Shown: in pieces, positions 1 to 6,463 of the stretch
Layout: every line of letters begins with the position of its first letter
Numbering within the stretch: position 1 is the first letter of the stretch
Assembly (NCBI GenBank): GCA_023245765.1
Contig: JAHFJP010000008.1
Location: 1 to 38,101, forward strand
DNA: 38,101 bases
Reading direction: 5' to 3'
DNA from: Candidatus Peribacteria bacterium
Lineage (GTDB): Bacteria > Patescibacteriota > Gracilibacteria > Peribacterales > Peribacteraceae
Translations under genes and position numbers: made by a program
Notes under the pieces: generated by a model
Told to the model about the DNA's origin: nothing
The model's database searches: none
The model's input: the letters and a program-made list of their open reading frames with translations, nothing else

Positions 1-1
1 G

Positions 2-727
2 AACACCATGAGCTACACAGCCTGTGCTTTGAGCTTCGCACTGCAGAATCTCCGCAAGCCTGTGGTGCTGACGGGGGCGCTCCTCCCGATCAACGACATG
101 GCCGGCGACGGACGGATGAACTTGATCTTCGCGATCCGTGCAGCACAGCTCGATGTTGCCGAAGTCTGCGTGTGTTTGGGTCCCAAAGTGATCCGCGGAA
201 CCCGCGCAAAGAAGGTCGACGAATCACTGCTGCAAACGTTCGACAGTCCGCGCTTCCCCGCGCTCGCCGACTTCAGCACCGACGTGCACCTCCACCCGTG
301 GCGCATGGTTCGCCGCAAGCGCACGCTTCTCAGTCGTCCCACGTTCGATTCCAACGTGATCGTCGCGACCCTCACCCCGGGCATGCCGCAGGGGTACCTG
401 GAGAATATTTACAAGAGCAAGCCGCACGGATTGCTGCTGCGTGCCTACGGTCCGGGCATGGTCAGCGAAAATCTCTTCCCATGGCTGCGGGAACTCAAAA
501 GTGAAGGCGTGCCGATCGTCATGATCTCCCAGACGCTGCGCGGTGCCGTCGATCTTCACCGGTATCGGAAGCAATTGACGATGGAAGGTCTCGGCATTAT
601 CTCGGGCAAGAACATGGGGCTCGAGTGCGCAACGGTCAAACTCATGTGGGCTCTCACGCAAGCAAAAACTCCTTTGAGGCTTCGCGAGTTGATGGAGAGG
701 AGTTTGGTGGGGGAGTTGGATGAGTAG
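2..727 (+). CDS. ansA: Type I L-asparaginase, C-terminal part (5' truncated by window)
   Basis: Hydrolyses L-asparagine to aspartate and ammonia in the cytoplasm. The reading frame is open from base 2; its first residues (N-T-M-S-Y-T-A) match the end of the family's active-site HGTDTM block. The ATG at 8 is therefore internal, and about 90 N-terminal residues, including the nucleophilic Thr region, lie outside the window. Recognisable blocks are KPVVLTGALLPI (near residue 20), VIRGTRAKKVDESLLQTFDS (the block with the catalytic Lys) and LRAYGPGMV. The length after TDTM fits a roughly 330-residue type I enzyme. The archaeal GatD family shares this fold, but no GatD-specific extension is visible. 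Its stop is followed directly by a purine-rich repeat. Confidence 0.85.
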   Translation, partial: NTMSYTACALSFALQNLRKPVVLTGALLPINDMAGDGRMNLIFAIRAAQLDVAEVCVCLGPKVIRGTRAKKVDESLLQTFDSPRFPALADFSTDVHLHPWRMVRRKRTLLSRPTFDSNVIVATLTPGMPQGYLENIYKSKPHGLLLRAYGPGMVSENLFPWLRELKSEGVPIVMISQTLRGAVDLHRYRKQLTMEGLGIISGKNMGLECATVKLMWALTQAKTPLRLRELMERSLVGELDE

Positions 728-730
728 TTA

Positions 731-876
731 GGAGGGTAAAGAGGGCGGGAGAGGGTAAAGAAGGTAAAGAGGAAGGGCGGAGAGGGTAAAGAAGGTAAAG
801 AGGAAGGGCGGGAGAGGGTAAAGAAGGTAAAGAGGAAGGGCGGGAGAGGGTAAAGAGGGTAAAGAGGAAGGGCGGG
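731..876 (+). repeat. Purine-rich tandem repeat, about 32 bp x 4
   Basis: A partial unit (731-749) is followed by four units at 750-780, 781-812, 813-844 and 845-876. Each unit is built on AGAGGGTAAAGAAGG and then TAAAGAGGAAGGGCGG. The top strand is almost pure purine. The complementary pyrimidine version of the same GGTAAAGAAGGTAAAGAGG theme lies at 1366-1436, so the two blocks form inverted flanks around the four-helix-bundle gene. Confidence 0.9.
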
Positions 877-887
877 AGGGTGGAGAG

Positions 888-960
888 GATGTTCCGTAGT
901 GGCATGGAACATCTAAAAATGGCTAATGGAAGAGCAAAATCAGGTATCATAAAAAGTGAA
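888..960 (+). repeat. Dispersed hairpin element, copy 1
   Basis: GATGTTCC (888-895) pairs with GGAACATC (906-913). Fifteen bases after the hairpin comes GGAAGAGCAAAATCA, then an A-rich AAAAGTGA tail. A homologous copy lies at 18442-18512 and a related one at 31531-31579. All three sit just upstream of a plus-strand accessory gene, here the four-helix-bundle gene at 1011. Function is unknown; it could be a leader RNA, a regulatory hairpin or a small non-autonomous mobile element. Confidence 0.6.
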
Positions 961-1010
961 ATGTTGAGAGAGGACTGTTCATGTGATTTCCCTCTTGCGA
1001 CTCTGTAACC

Positions 1011-1391
1011 ATGCAACGCTCGTATCAAAAATTGGTGGTCTGGAAAGAGGCGGACGACTTGTGCGTATATACCTATGAAGTAACCAAGCTCTTGCCCGCC
1101 TCCGAACAATTCGGCTTGGTAGCTCAAATGAGAACATCATCGAGCAGTGTTCCAACGAATATTGTCGAAGGGAATTCCCGGACAACCGTGAAGGACCGAA
1201 GAAAATTTTTGACGATTGCAGCCTCTTCTTTGGATGAATTGCACTATCAATATCATCTCTGTTTTCGATTGCACTACATCGATCAAAAAACTTTCGATAC
1301 AGCGAATGACCGTATTCAGCGAGTGGGGTATTTGTTGATGAAATTCCGCTCCTCTATTCGACCTTCCTCTTTACCCTTTTTACCTTCTTAG
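1011..1391 (+). CDS. Four-helix-bundle (S23/IVP-like) protein
   Basis: A 126-residue member of the family once called 23S rRNA intervening-sequence proteins. It opens with the family signature (YQKLVVWKEADDL), followed by LVAQMRTSSSSVPTNIVEG and a FLTIAASSLDELHYQ helix. Family members are small cytoplasmic helical bundles of unsettled function and are very common in CPR genomes; some relatives (Avd) serve diversity-generating retroelements. The last residues (SSLPFLPS) and the stop codon are encoded by the pyrimidine repeat that begins near 1366, so the repeat has supplied the C-terminus. A purine version of the repeat lies upstream. No reverse transcriptase or rRNA gene is nearby, which argues against a retroelement or IVS role here. 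Confidence 0.88.
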   Translation: MQRSYQKLVVWKEADDLCVYTYEVTKLLPASEQFGLVAQMRTSSSSVPTNIVEGNSRTTVKDRRKFLTIAASSLDELHYQYHLCFRLHYIDQKTFDTANDRIQRVGYLLMKFRSSIRPSSLPFLPS

Positions 1392-1436
1392 TCCTCTTTA
1401 CCCTTTTTACCTTCTTAGCCCTTTTTTACCCTTATC
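1366..1436 (+). repeat. Pyrimidine-rich tandem repeat, inverted relative to 731-876
   Basis: Two perfect 26-bp units (1366-1391 and 1393-1418), each starting CCTCTTTACCCTTTTTACC, are followed by a degenerate CCCTTTTTTACCCTTATCC. This is the reverse complement of the theme in the purine repeat at 731-876. The stop codon of the four-helix-bundle gene (1389-1391) lies in unit 1. The stop of the convergent small gene (1407-1409) lies in unit 2. Confidence 0.85.
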
Positions 1437-1562
1437 CTCCTCGTGCTTCTCCATCATTGTCTTGCCGATAATCGACCCGATCGCGCCGCCGATGATCAAA
1501 CCGACGACGATTTTCTCGACGAGTTTCTTCTTTCGTTCCCGGCGGCGAGTGAATGGCCACAT
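1407..1562 (-). CDS. Small single-span membrane protein, 51 aa
   Basis: ATG at 1562 opens a 51-residue frame. It has a strongly basic start (MWPFTRRRERKKK), a hydrophobic glycine-zipper segment (IVVGLIIGGAIGSIIG, about residues 18-33) and a charged tail (MMEKHEEDKGKKG). This is the layout of small YtxH-like or phage-shock-like one-pass proteins with the N-terminus in the cytoplasm. A TATACT box lies just upstream of the ATG on the minus strand, suggesting a leaderless transcript. The last residues and the stop lie inside the pyrimidine repeat. No specific family assignment is possible at this length. Confidence 0.6.
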   Translation of the reverse strand: MWPFTRRRERKKKLVEKIVVGLIIGGAIGSIIGKTMMEKHEEDKGKKGLRR

Positions 1563-1615
1563 GGCATGGAAGTATAGCACGGATGAGCCTCAGGGAGAGG
1601 GGGTTCCCGCTGAAT

Positions 1616-2992
1616 TTAGAGTTTGATTTCCGGGTACGTCTTCACATGATCCATCACGATCTTCTGAATTTCCTTCAATTTCTCCGGACTCCTCGCTTCG
1701 ATGCAGATGCTGATACAGGGGCTCGTATTGCTCTGTCTGATTCCCGCCCAGGCGCCGTCTCCGAAATCAATGCGGACACCATCGAGAGTGATGACCGGAT
1801 ACTTCTTTGAGAAGTGTTCGGTGACTTTGGCGATGATCTTGCCCTTTGCGTCGTCCGGACAATAGGGACGCAGTTCCGGAGACTGGTAGACCTTCGGGAA
1901 CGCATTCATGAGTGTCGAGACGGGTTGTTTCTCCTGCGAAAGGATCGTGATGATCCTCAGAGCCGCCACGAGTGCATCATCAAAGCCGTAGTAATCCTCG
2001 GCGCAGAAGAAGTGTCCCGATTGTTCGCCGCCGAGCAGCGCCCCGTGCTCGCGCATTGTATGCTCCACGTAGGAGTGTCCGACCTTGCACATGATGGGCT
2101 TGCCGCCCCATCGTTCAATTTCCGTCTGGAGAATCCCTGAATTGCTGACGGTAAAGATCACGGGTTTGCCGCCATGACGCCCAAGATGATCCTGCGCGAG
2201 GAGAAGGAGAAGATGGTCGGATGGCCAGATCGTGCTCCGTTCATCGACCAAACCCAGCCGGTCACCGTCACCATCGAATGCCAGTCCCACGTCCGCACTG
2301 ACCTCTTTCACTTTTGCCTGCAAGTCTCTGAGCGTCTCGTGTTTGCTCGGATCCGCTGCGTGATTGGGGAACTCCCCGTCCGGCTCGGTATAGAGCTCGA
2401 TCACCTCCGCTCCGACACTCCTGAGCACGTCGCAGTTTACCGGTCCGGCGATGCCGTTGCCGGCGTCGACCACGATCGTGAGGCTTTTGCCGGCGTTTTT
2501 GAATTTGTTTGCAAGAACTTCCCTGTACGACGCGGCGGCATCGAACTCTTCGCGCGTGCCTTTCCCCGGAAGGAAGTCACCCGCTTCGATTAGAGAGCGC
2601 AACTCCTGCAGACTCTCACCGCTGTATGCTTCGGCGTCGCGGATCTGGAGCTTGAGCCCGTTGTCCTCCTTCGGGTTGTGGCTGGCGGTCACGTGTACGC
2701 CGCCATCGAGTTTCCTCTCACATATCGTGAAGTAATTGAGCGGGCTCGGTGTTGGACCAATCGTCAGGACCAGACATCCTGCATTCATGAGTCCTTCGAT
2801 CACCGCCGCCTCCAGCTCGGGCCCATGCGTGCGCGCATCGCGTCCCACGACAACCGTGGGATGGTCTTTCTTGTAGAGACAGCGCAACACTGTGCCGAAC
2901 CCGCGTCCGATCAACTTGCAGGCTTCCGCGGAGAGCTGCGTGTGCGCCTTCCCGCGGATGTCGTAGGCCCGAAAGATATGCGGATCAATCAT
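1616..2992 (-). CDS. manB: Phosphomannomutase/phosphoglucomutase
   Basis: Interconverts hexose-1- and hexose-6-phosphates, feeding nucleotide-sugar and surface-polysaccharide synthesis in the cytoplasm. The 458-residue protein is complete for the alpha-D-phosphohexomutase superfamily. It has an N-terminal FRAYDIRG, the active-site phosphoserine loop TASHNPKEDNG (near 103), the Mg loop DGDGDR (near 240), the sugar-specificity loop GEQSGH and the C-terminal phosphate-binding RQSNTSPC. I chose ATG 2992 (MIDPHIFRAYDIRG). The frame stays open upstream, but there it is low-complexity sequence antisense to the next gene. Whether mannose or glucose phosphate is preferred cannot be read from the sequence. 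It is divergent from the gene at 3116. Confidence 0.93.
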   Translation of the reverse strand: MIDPHIFRAYDIRGKAHTQLSAEACKLIGRGFGTVLRCLYKKDHPTVVVGRDARTHGPELEAAVIEGLMNAGCLVLTIGPTPSPLNYFTICERKLDGGVHVTASHNPKEDNGLKLQIRDAEAYSGESLQELRSLIEAGDFLPGKGTREEFDAAASYREVLANKFKNAGKSLTIVVDAGNGIAGPVNCDVLRSVGAEVIELYTEPDGEFPNHAADPSKHETLRDLQAKVKEVSADVGLAFDGDGDRLGLVDERSTIWPSDHLLLLLAQDHLGRHGGKPVIFTVSNSGILQTEIERWGGKPIMCKVGHSYVEHTMREHGALLGGEQSGHFFCAEDYYGFDDALVAALRIITILSQEKQPVSTLMNAFPKVYQSPELRPYCPDDAKGKIIAKVTEHFSKKYPVITLDGVRIDFGDGAWAGIRQSNTSPCISICIEARSPEKLKEIQKIVMDHVKTYPEIKL

Positions 2993-3062
2993 CGGGAGCA
3001 GACTATCAGATGGATCGTTTTTCTGCAGCCGGAAAGCAAAATTCACTACTATGGCGGAAATG

Positions 3063-3091
3063 TTGTCAGAAGCAACAGTGCAGGGTAGCAT
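3063..3091 (+). promoter_or_regulatory. Sigma70-type promoter for the EF-Tu-domain-like gene
   Basis: TTGTCA (3063-3068), a 17-bp spacer, then TAGCAT (3086-3091). The predicted start near 3098 gives a leader of about 18 nt, rich in C, before ATG 3116. Confidence 0.5.
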
Positions 3092-3115
3092 CCGAAGAAA
3101 TCCCCCCACATTCCT

Positions 3116-3532
3116 ATGGCCAAGGCCCTTGCGCGTAGCAAAAAGAAGAAGACGACCGCAAAAAAGAAATCCCCGATGAAGCGTGCGGTCAGAAAGGTCA
3201 TGGGGAAGAAGAAGCTGGTGAAGAAGATCGCAAAGAAAGTCACAAAGAGACTGGTGATGAAGGTGGCTGCGAAAAAGAAGCCCGCAATGGCAGGGACCGT
3301 TGGCAAAGTGGTGCATTACTACGACCGGATCGGCGTCGCGATTCTGGAGCTCACGGGACCGGTCATGGTGGGTGATATCCTCATCTTCCGTCGTGGTAAA
3401 CGCGAATTCATTCAGCCGGTCAGTTCGATGCAGATCAATCACCTGCCCGTAGAAAAAGCCGGAAAAGGGAAAGTCGTCGGCATCAAAGTTGTCCAGGTAG
3501 CGGATCCGGGAACAGTCGTCCTGCACGGCTAA
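3116..3532 (+). CDS. EF-Tu domain-2-like (translation elongation factor-like) protein with Lys-rich N-terminal tail
   Basis: A 138-residue protein in two parts. Residues 1-57 are a Lys/Ala/Arg-rich, H1-histone-like tail (KKKKTTAKKKSP, KKLVKKIAKKVTKR). Residues 59-138 form one beta-barrel like domain 2 of EF-Tu/IF2, from GKVVHYYDRIGVAILEL and VGDILIF to VESMQI-type SSMQINHLPVEKA and VGIKV. Stand-alone proteins of this barrel type occur in archaea and CPR bacteria; their role is not settled. No GTPase domain is present. The basic tail would suit nucleic acid or ribosome binding, which is inference. A shorter start at Met 59 (base 3290) would give only the barrel, but the promoter and C-rich leader point to 3116. 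Confidence 0.75.
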   Translation: MAKALARSKKKKTTAKKKSPMKRAVRKVMGKKKLVKKIAKKVTKRLVMKVAAKKKPAMAGTVGKVVHYYDRIGVAILELTGPVMVGDILIFRRGKREFIQPVSSMQINHLPVEKAGKGKVVGIKVVQVADPGTVVLHG

Positions 3533-3542
3533 CCCTTCGTCC

Positions 3543-3580
3543 CGCTCCCGCCTTCGCCAAGGCTACGGCAGGCAGGCAGG
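3543..3580 (+). repeat. Dispersed GC-rich repeat, copy A
   Basis: CGCTCCCGCCTTCGCC, then GGCTAC and GGCAGGCAGG, capable of a CCCGCC/GGCAGG hairpin. A second copy of the same design is at 31417-31457 in the same orientation. Confidence 0.7.
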
Positions 3581-3608
3581 GTGACATTCTATTTTCTTCC
3601 TCAATCAT

Positions 3609-3761
3609 ATGGGTACATGTGGGAATTGTAAGAGAGAAATTCGTGTCTGTGATACCTGTGGGGGGCTTCTGTGCGTTGAGGATTGCCCGGACCGCCTCGA
3701 GGACGGATGTACGTGCGAGGAGAATCCCGACCTGATGGAGGACGAGGCAGATGACAAATAA
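3609..3761 (+). CDS. Small Cys-rich, probably zinc-binding protein, 50 aa
   Basis: ATG 3609 to TAA 3761. There are eight cysteines in 50 residues, arranged as CxxC (CGNC), CDTC, CVEDC and CTC, followed by an acidic tail (EENPDLMEDEADDK). Two CxxC knuckles spaced about eight residues apart suggest a small zinc-ribbon or treble-clef. A pyrimidine leader (TTTTCTTCCTCAATCAT) precedes the ATG, as for other genes here. No specific family is recognised. Confidence 0.6.
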   Translation: MGTCGNCKREIRVCDTCGGLLCVEDCPDRLEDGCTCEENPDLMEDEADDK

Positions 3762-3800
3762 CCGGCAGCGGCAGGTTCATCTTTGAGTGTCATCATGGCC

Positions 3801-3806
3801 TATACT
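3801..3806 (+). promoter_or_regulatory. -10 box of a leaderless promoter (folP-like gene)
   Basis: TATACT ends 6 nt before ATG 3813, so transcription would begin at or next to the start codon. No convincing -35 box was found. Confidence 0.45.
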
Positions 3807-3812
3807 CATTGC

Positions 3813-4625
3813 ATGAATTCCGTGAAGATCGTTGGCGCTCTTAACGTCACCCCGGATTCTTTCTATGACGGAGGGAAGTATCTCGATGCCCATGCGGCCG
3901 TTGAACGCGGAGCGCAGATGATCAAGGACGGCGCGGATATCGTTGAGATCGGGGGGCAGTCCAGCCTCAATGCTCCGGAGATTTCGGCGGAGGAAGAATT
4001 GCAGCGCGTGATTCCGGTCCTCACGTCTCTGATCAAACGCTTCCCAAAGCAAATATTCAGCGTCGACACCATGAGGGCCGCTGTCGCCGAAGCAGCCATC
4101 AAGGAGGGGGCGGCAATGATCAATGACGTATCGGCAGGGCGCCGGGATCCAAAACTCTTGTCTGTTGTTGGCAGTGGGGGAGCGAGACTCGTTCTTATGT
4201 ACAGCAAAGATATTCCGCCGACGATCATTGGTGACCGGGACTACGATGATGTGGTCAGTCACATCAAAAACTTCCTCTCCGAGCGCACAGATACCGCAAT
4301 CAAGGCCGGTGTCGCGCAGGAAAACATCATCATTGATCCAGGACTCGGCTATTTCGTCTCCACTGATCCGAACTATTCCTTCGAGATCATCCGTAAATTG
4401 CAAGAATTCACGTCACTCGGATTCCCGATTTTCCTCAGCCCATCGCGAAAATCGTTCCTTGCGGGACCGGAAAAACGGCCCGCGTCTGATCGTCTGCCTG
4501 GCACGATCGCGGCTTCAGCGATCGCGGTGATGAATGGGGCGGGGTATATTAGGACGCATGATGTGAGAGAGGTGAAAAGGGGATGTGATATCACATGTTC
4601 TCTCATGGCCAATCGCCAATCATAG
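3813..4625 (+). CDS. folP: Dihydropteroate synthase family protein
   Basis: DHPS joins p-aminobenzoate to dihydropterin pyrophosphate in folate synthesis. TIM-barrel blocks in order are GALNVTPDSFYDGG (residue 7 on), ADIVEIGGQSS, FSVDT, MINDVSAG, IIDPGLGYF, PSRKSFLAG and IRTHDV. Pterin- and phosphate-binding residues (Asn/Asp, SRK, R-x-H) are present. The loop that normally reads GGESTRPG is GGQSSLNAP, so the usual Thr-Arg-Pro-Gly is missing. This may change pABA handling or mark a paralogue. ATG 3813 was chosen because MNSVKIVGALNV fits the family start and a -10 box lies just ahead; ATG 3795 is the alternative. No other folate gene is in the window. Confidence 0.82.
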   Translation: MNSVKIVGALNVTPDSFYDGGKYLDAHAAVERGAQMIKDGADIVEIGGQSSLNAPEISAEEELQRVIPVLTSLIKRFPKQIFSVDTMRAAVAEAAIKEGAAMINDVSAGRRDPKLLSVVGSGGARLVLMYSKDIPPTIIGDRDYDDVVSHIKNFLSERTDTAIKAGVAQENIIIDPGLGYFVSTDPNYSFEIIRKLQEFTSLGFPIFLSPSRKSFLAGPEKRPASDRLPGTIAASAIAVMNGAGYIRTHDVREVKRGCDITCSLMANRQS

Positions 4626-4669
4626 CGCACGCCTTCGGCGTGCGTACGCGGGTCGAAGACCCGCGCTAT
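4622..4669. terminator. Symmetric double-hairpin element between convergent stop codons
   Basis: Two perfect 8-bp stems, CGCACGCC/GGCGTGCG (4626-4644) and CGCGGGTC/GACCCGCG (4647-4665), are enclosed by a short closing stem ATAG/CTAT (4622-4625 with 4666-4669). The closing stem contains the stop codons of both flanking convergent genes (TAG 4623-4625 on +, TAG 4666-4668 on -). No U-tract follows. It may act as a bidirectional end signal or may be a dispersed repeat. Confidence 0.55.
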
Positions 4670-5532
4670 TGAACTCCGGGGAGAATGACAAAGTTGACGA
4701 TGGCCAAACTCATCATAATCAAAATCATTCCGATCGCGGCGCGGATCAGGAGACTCTTTGCCTTCGTGAAGTTCTCTTCGTTGCCCATGTTGAGCACGCA
4801 CTGGAATCCGGCGTAGATCACGACGATCGTTGCTGTGAGAGCGAGGAATCCCATGACGAAGCTCACAAGCTGCATCGCGGCGGCAAGAACGGGAACGGGA
4901 TTCTGCGTGCTTGCCACAAAACCATCGCTGAGAATGTAGCGGAAGACGAGCAGAACAACACCGAAGAGCACACCGAAGAGCGTTTTTCGCATATTGGCGA
5001 TACCTTCCTCTCCCGTCGATTTTCCGATGCCTTTGAGTGCGGAGAGAATGATCATGAGCACAGCGAGCGTGGCGACGATCACAAGCACCCAATTGATGAG
5101 GCCGGTGACTTCCACGCTCATCACGGCGACTCCCTGTTCGATCGATACCGTCGGCACTTCGCCTCCCATTCCGTAGAATGCGTGGATGAACGGATCGATC
5201 AGATAGGCCATGATGAGCCCCGCAATCGTGCCGGTCATCACCGCACGGGATTTGGTGATCACATCGTCTTCCTGACCGATGATCATGCGATAACCGAAGA
5301 TGACGATCACAAGCACGGCGACGACTGTGAGAATCGGCCGGAAGCGGTCCACGATGATTTCGGCGAGCTGCACGAACCCACATGCGTTATTGCCCGAACA
5401 GACGCCACTATCGAACATGAACGGCAGGCCGCCGCCCACGGACGCCACGGTATCGCTCACGAGGTTCTGCGCGAGCGCCAGCGAGGGCACGAGCAGGGCG
5501 ATTGCCGGGAGAAGGAAACGGAGGAATTTCAT
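4666..5532 (-). CDS. Exported polytopic protein with three VirB2/pilin-like modules (I)
   Basis: A 288-residue protein with a signal peptide (MKFLRFLLPAIALLVPSLALA) and about six or more membrane helices. Three segments share the VirB2/TrbC-like pattern of hydrophobic helix, short charged loop with an Ala/Lys/Arg-rich start, then hydrophobic helix. The loops are GQEDDVITKSRAV (about 85-97), GIGKSTGEEGIANMRKT (about 167-183) and NMGNEENFTKAKSL (about 247-260, ahead of IVNFVI). Single-module VirB2-like proteins with a GG-DEEKVKKAK loop are typical of CPR type IV secretion or competence loci. The gene lies 7 nt after a similar one at 5540-6385, so both probably form one operon and complex. The exact function is inference. 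Confidence 0.6.
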   Translation of the reverse strand: MKFLRFLLPAIALLVPSLALAQNLVSDTVASVGGGLPFMFDSGVCSGNNACGFVQLAEIIVDRFRPILTVVAVLVIVIFGYRMIIGQEDDVITKSRAVMTGTIAGLIMAYLIDPFIHAFYGMGGEVPTVSIEQGVAVMSVEVTGLINWVLVIVATLAVLMIILSALKGIGKSTGEEGIANMRKTLFGVLFGVVLLVFRYILSDGFVASTQNPVPVLAAAMQLVSFVMGFLALTATIVVIYAGFQCVLNMGNEENFTKAKSLLIRAAIGMILIMMSLAIVNFVILPGVQ

Positions 5533-5539
5533 AGAGTCA

Positions 5540-6385
5540 TTACAGAGCGATAAATGCGGTCACGAGCGCGTAGGAGACGAGGACCACGATAAGCGCCATG
5601 ATGGCGGTTTTGACCATATTCTTCGCTTTATCCTTCATGGTTTCGTCGATGGAGATAATCAACATCACTCCCGCAACAACGATCGTGAGCACCGCCAGGA
5701 AGCCGAGAATCATCAGCAGGTAATTGGCGATGCCCGCGATTTCGCCCGCGAGCACGGTCGAGCCGCCTGCACCCGGAAGCACCGAGACGGCGATAACGTT
5801 TGCGAGCATGATGATTCCCGCGCCGATGAATCCGGCGATAAAGCGCGTCTTGGCTTTATTGACCTGTTCATCTTCGCCGTGGGAGCTGATGAGACGGAAC
5901 GCCTGGATCACGATGTTCACCATTAGCGTGATCGCGATGATCATCTTGAAGTACGTCACCACGTTGCTGACGCCCGATTCAACCATGCCGGCATTTACCA
6001 GTTTGAAGCCGGTTTCCGTCGGTGAGAACGCCATCACGAACCAGTGCGCCAAGCCGACGATCGCGAGCCCAGCGATGATGTAGATGTACGAGGTACGTGC
6101 GTCTTTGACCGTCGATTCTTCACTGCTCAGCGCCACCATCTGGATGGCAGCGACAAAGAGGCTGATGATCGCCACGGCGATGATGCCGACTTCCAGTGCA
6201 GCGACGATTTTTTCAAACACGTACATGCTGAGTCCCACGGCGCCTCCGCCGCCGCCATTGCAGGGGAGAAAGTTGCAGAGCACGCTCACGGATCCGCCGT
6301 CGATAGAGTAGGCGTGGGCGCTCAGGGGGAGGAGCGAGAGAATCAGGCCGGTGAGCGAGAGCAGAAGGGCCAAAATGAGGTTCAA
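5540..6385 (-). CDS. Exported polytopic protein with three VirB2/pilin-like modules (II)
   Basis: A 281-residue paralogue-like partner of the next gene. It has a signal peptide ending at AHA, a Gly-rich extracytoplasmic loop (CNGGGGGAVG) and three helix-loop-helix modules with loops SSEESTVKDARTS, SSHGEDEQVNKAKTR and SIDETMKDKAKNM, each followed by a hydrophobic helix. The start is TTG 6385, supported by AGAGGA a few bases upstream, one of the few purine-rich ribosome sites in the window, and by an extended -10 box. The two proteins may form a membrane channel or pilus base; no ATPase (VirB4 or VirB11) is in the window, so a secretion role is only suggested. Confidence 0.6.
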   Translation of the reverse strand: MNLILALLLSLTGLILSLLPLSAHAYSIDGGSVSVLCNFLPCNGGGGGAVGLSMYVFEKIVAALEVGIIAVAIISLFVAAIQMVALSSEESTVKDARTSYIYIIAGLAIVGLAHWFVMAFSPTETGFKLVNAGMVESGVSNVVTYFKMIIAITLMVNIVIQAFRLISSHGEDEQVNKAKTRFIAGFIGAGIIMLANVIAVSVLPGAGGSTVLAGEIAGIANYLLMILGFLAVLTIVVAGVMLIISIDETMKDKAKNMVKTAIMALIVVLVSYALVTAFIAL

Positions 6386-6396
6386 GAAATCCTCTA

Positions 6397-6402
6397 ATTA
6401 TA
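6397..6402 (-). promoter_or_regulatory. Extended -10 promoter for the pilin-like operon
   Basis: On the minus strand TGC precedes TATAAT, followed 11 nt later by the TTG start at 6385 and by an AGAGGA ribosome site. It is divergent from the BI-1 gene promoter. Confidence 0.55.
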
Positions 6403-6451
6403 GCAGAAAAATGATGGTTCTGGAACGGGTGATTTGAGCAAAAAATCAGAG

Positions 6452-6457
6452 TACAAT
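6452..6457 (+). promoter_or_regulatory. -10 box of a leaderless promoter (BI-1 gene)
   Basis: TACAAT ends 6 nt before ATG 6464. The spacing leaves almost no 5' leader, matching the pattern at folP and mutY. Confidence 0.45.
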
Positions 6458-6463
6458 CACGTC

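Noticed and set aside
731-876. CRISPR array
   Set aside because: The 32-bp units are contiguous with no unique spacers, and no cas genes are present.
1011-1391. Avd accessory protein of a diversity-generating retroelement
   Set aside because: The fold family is related, but there is no reverse transcriptase, template repeat or variable repeat in the window.
4585-5553. 322-aa plus-strand frame rich in His, Asp and Glu
   Set aside because: It is antisense to a membrane protein; hydrophobic codons read backwards give His/Asp/Glu-rich nonsense.
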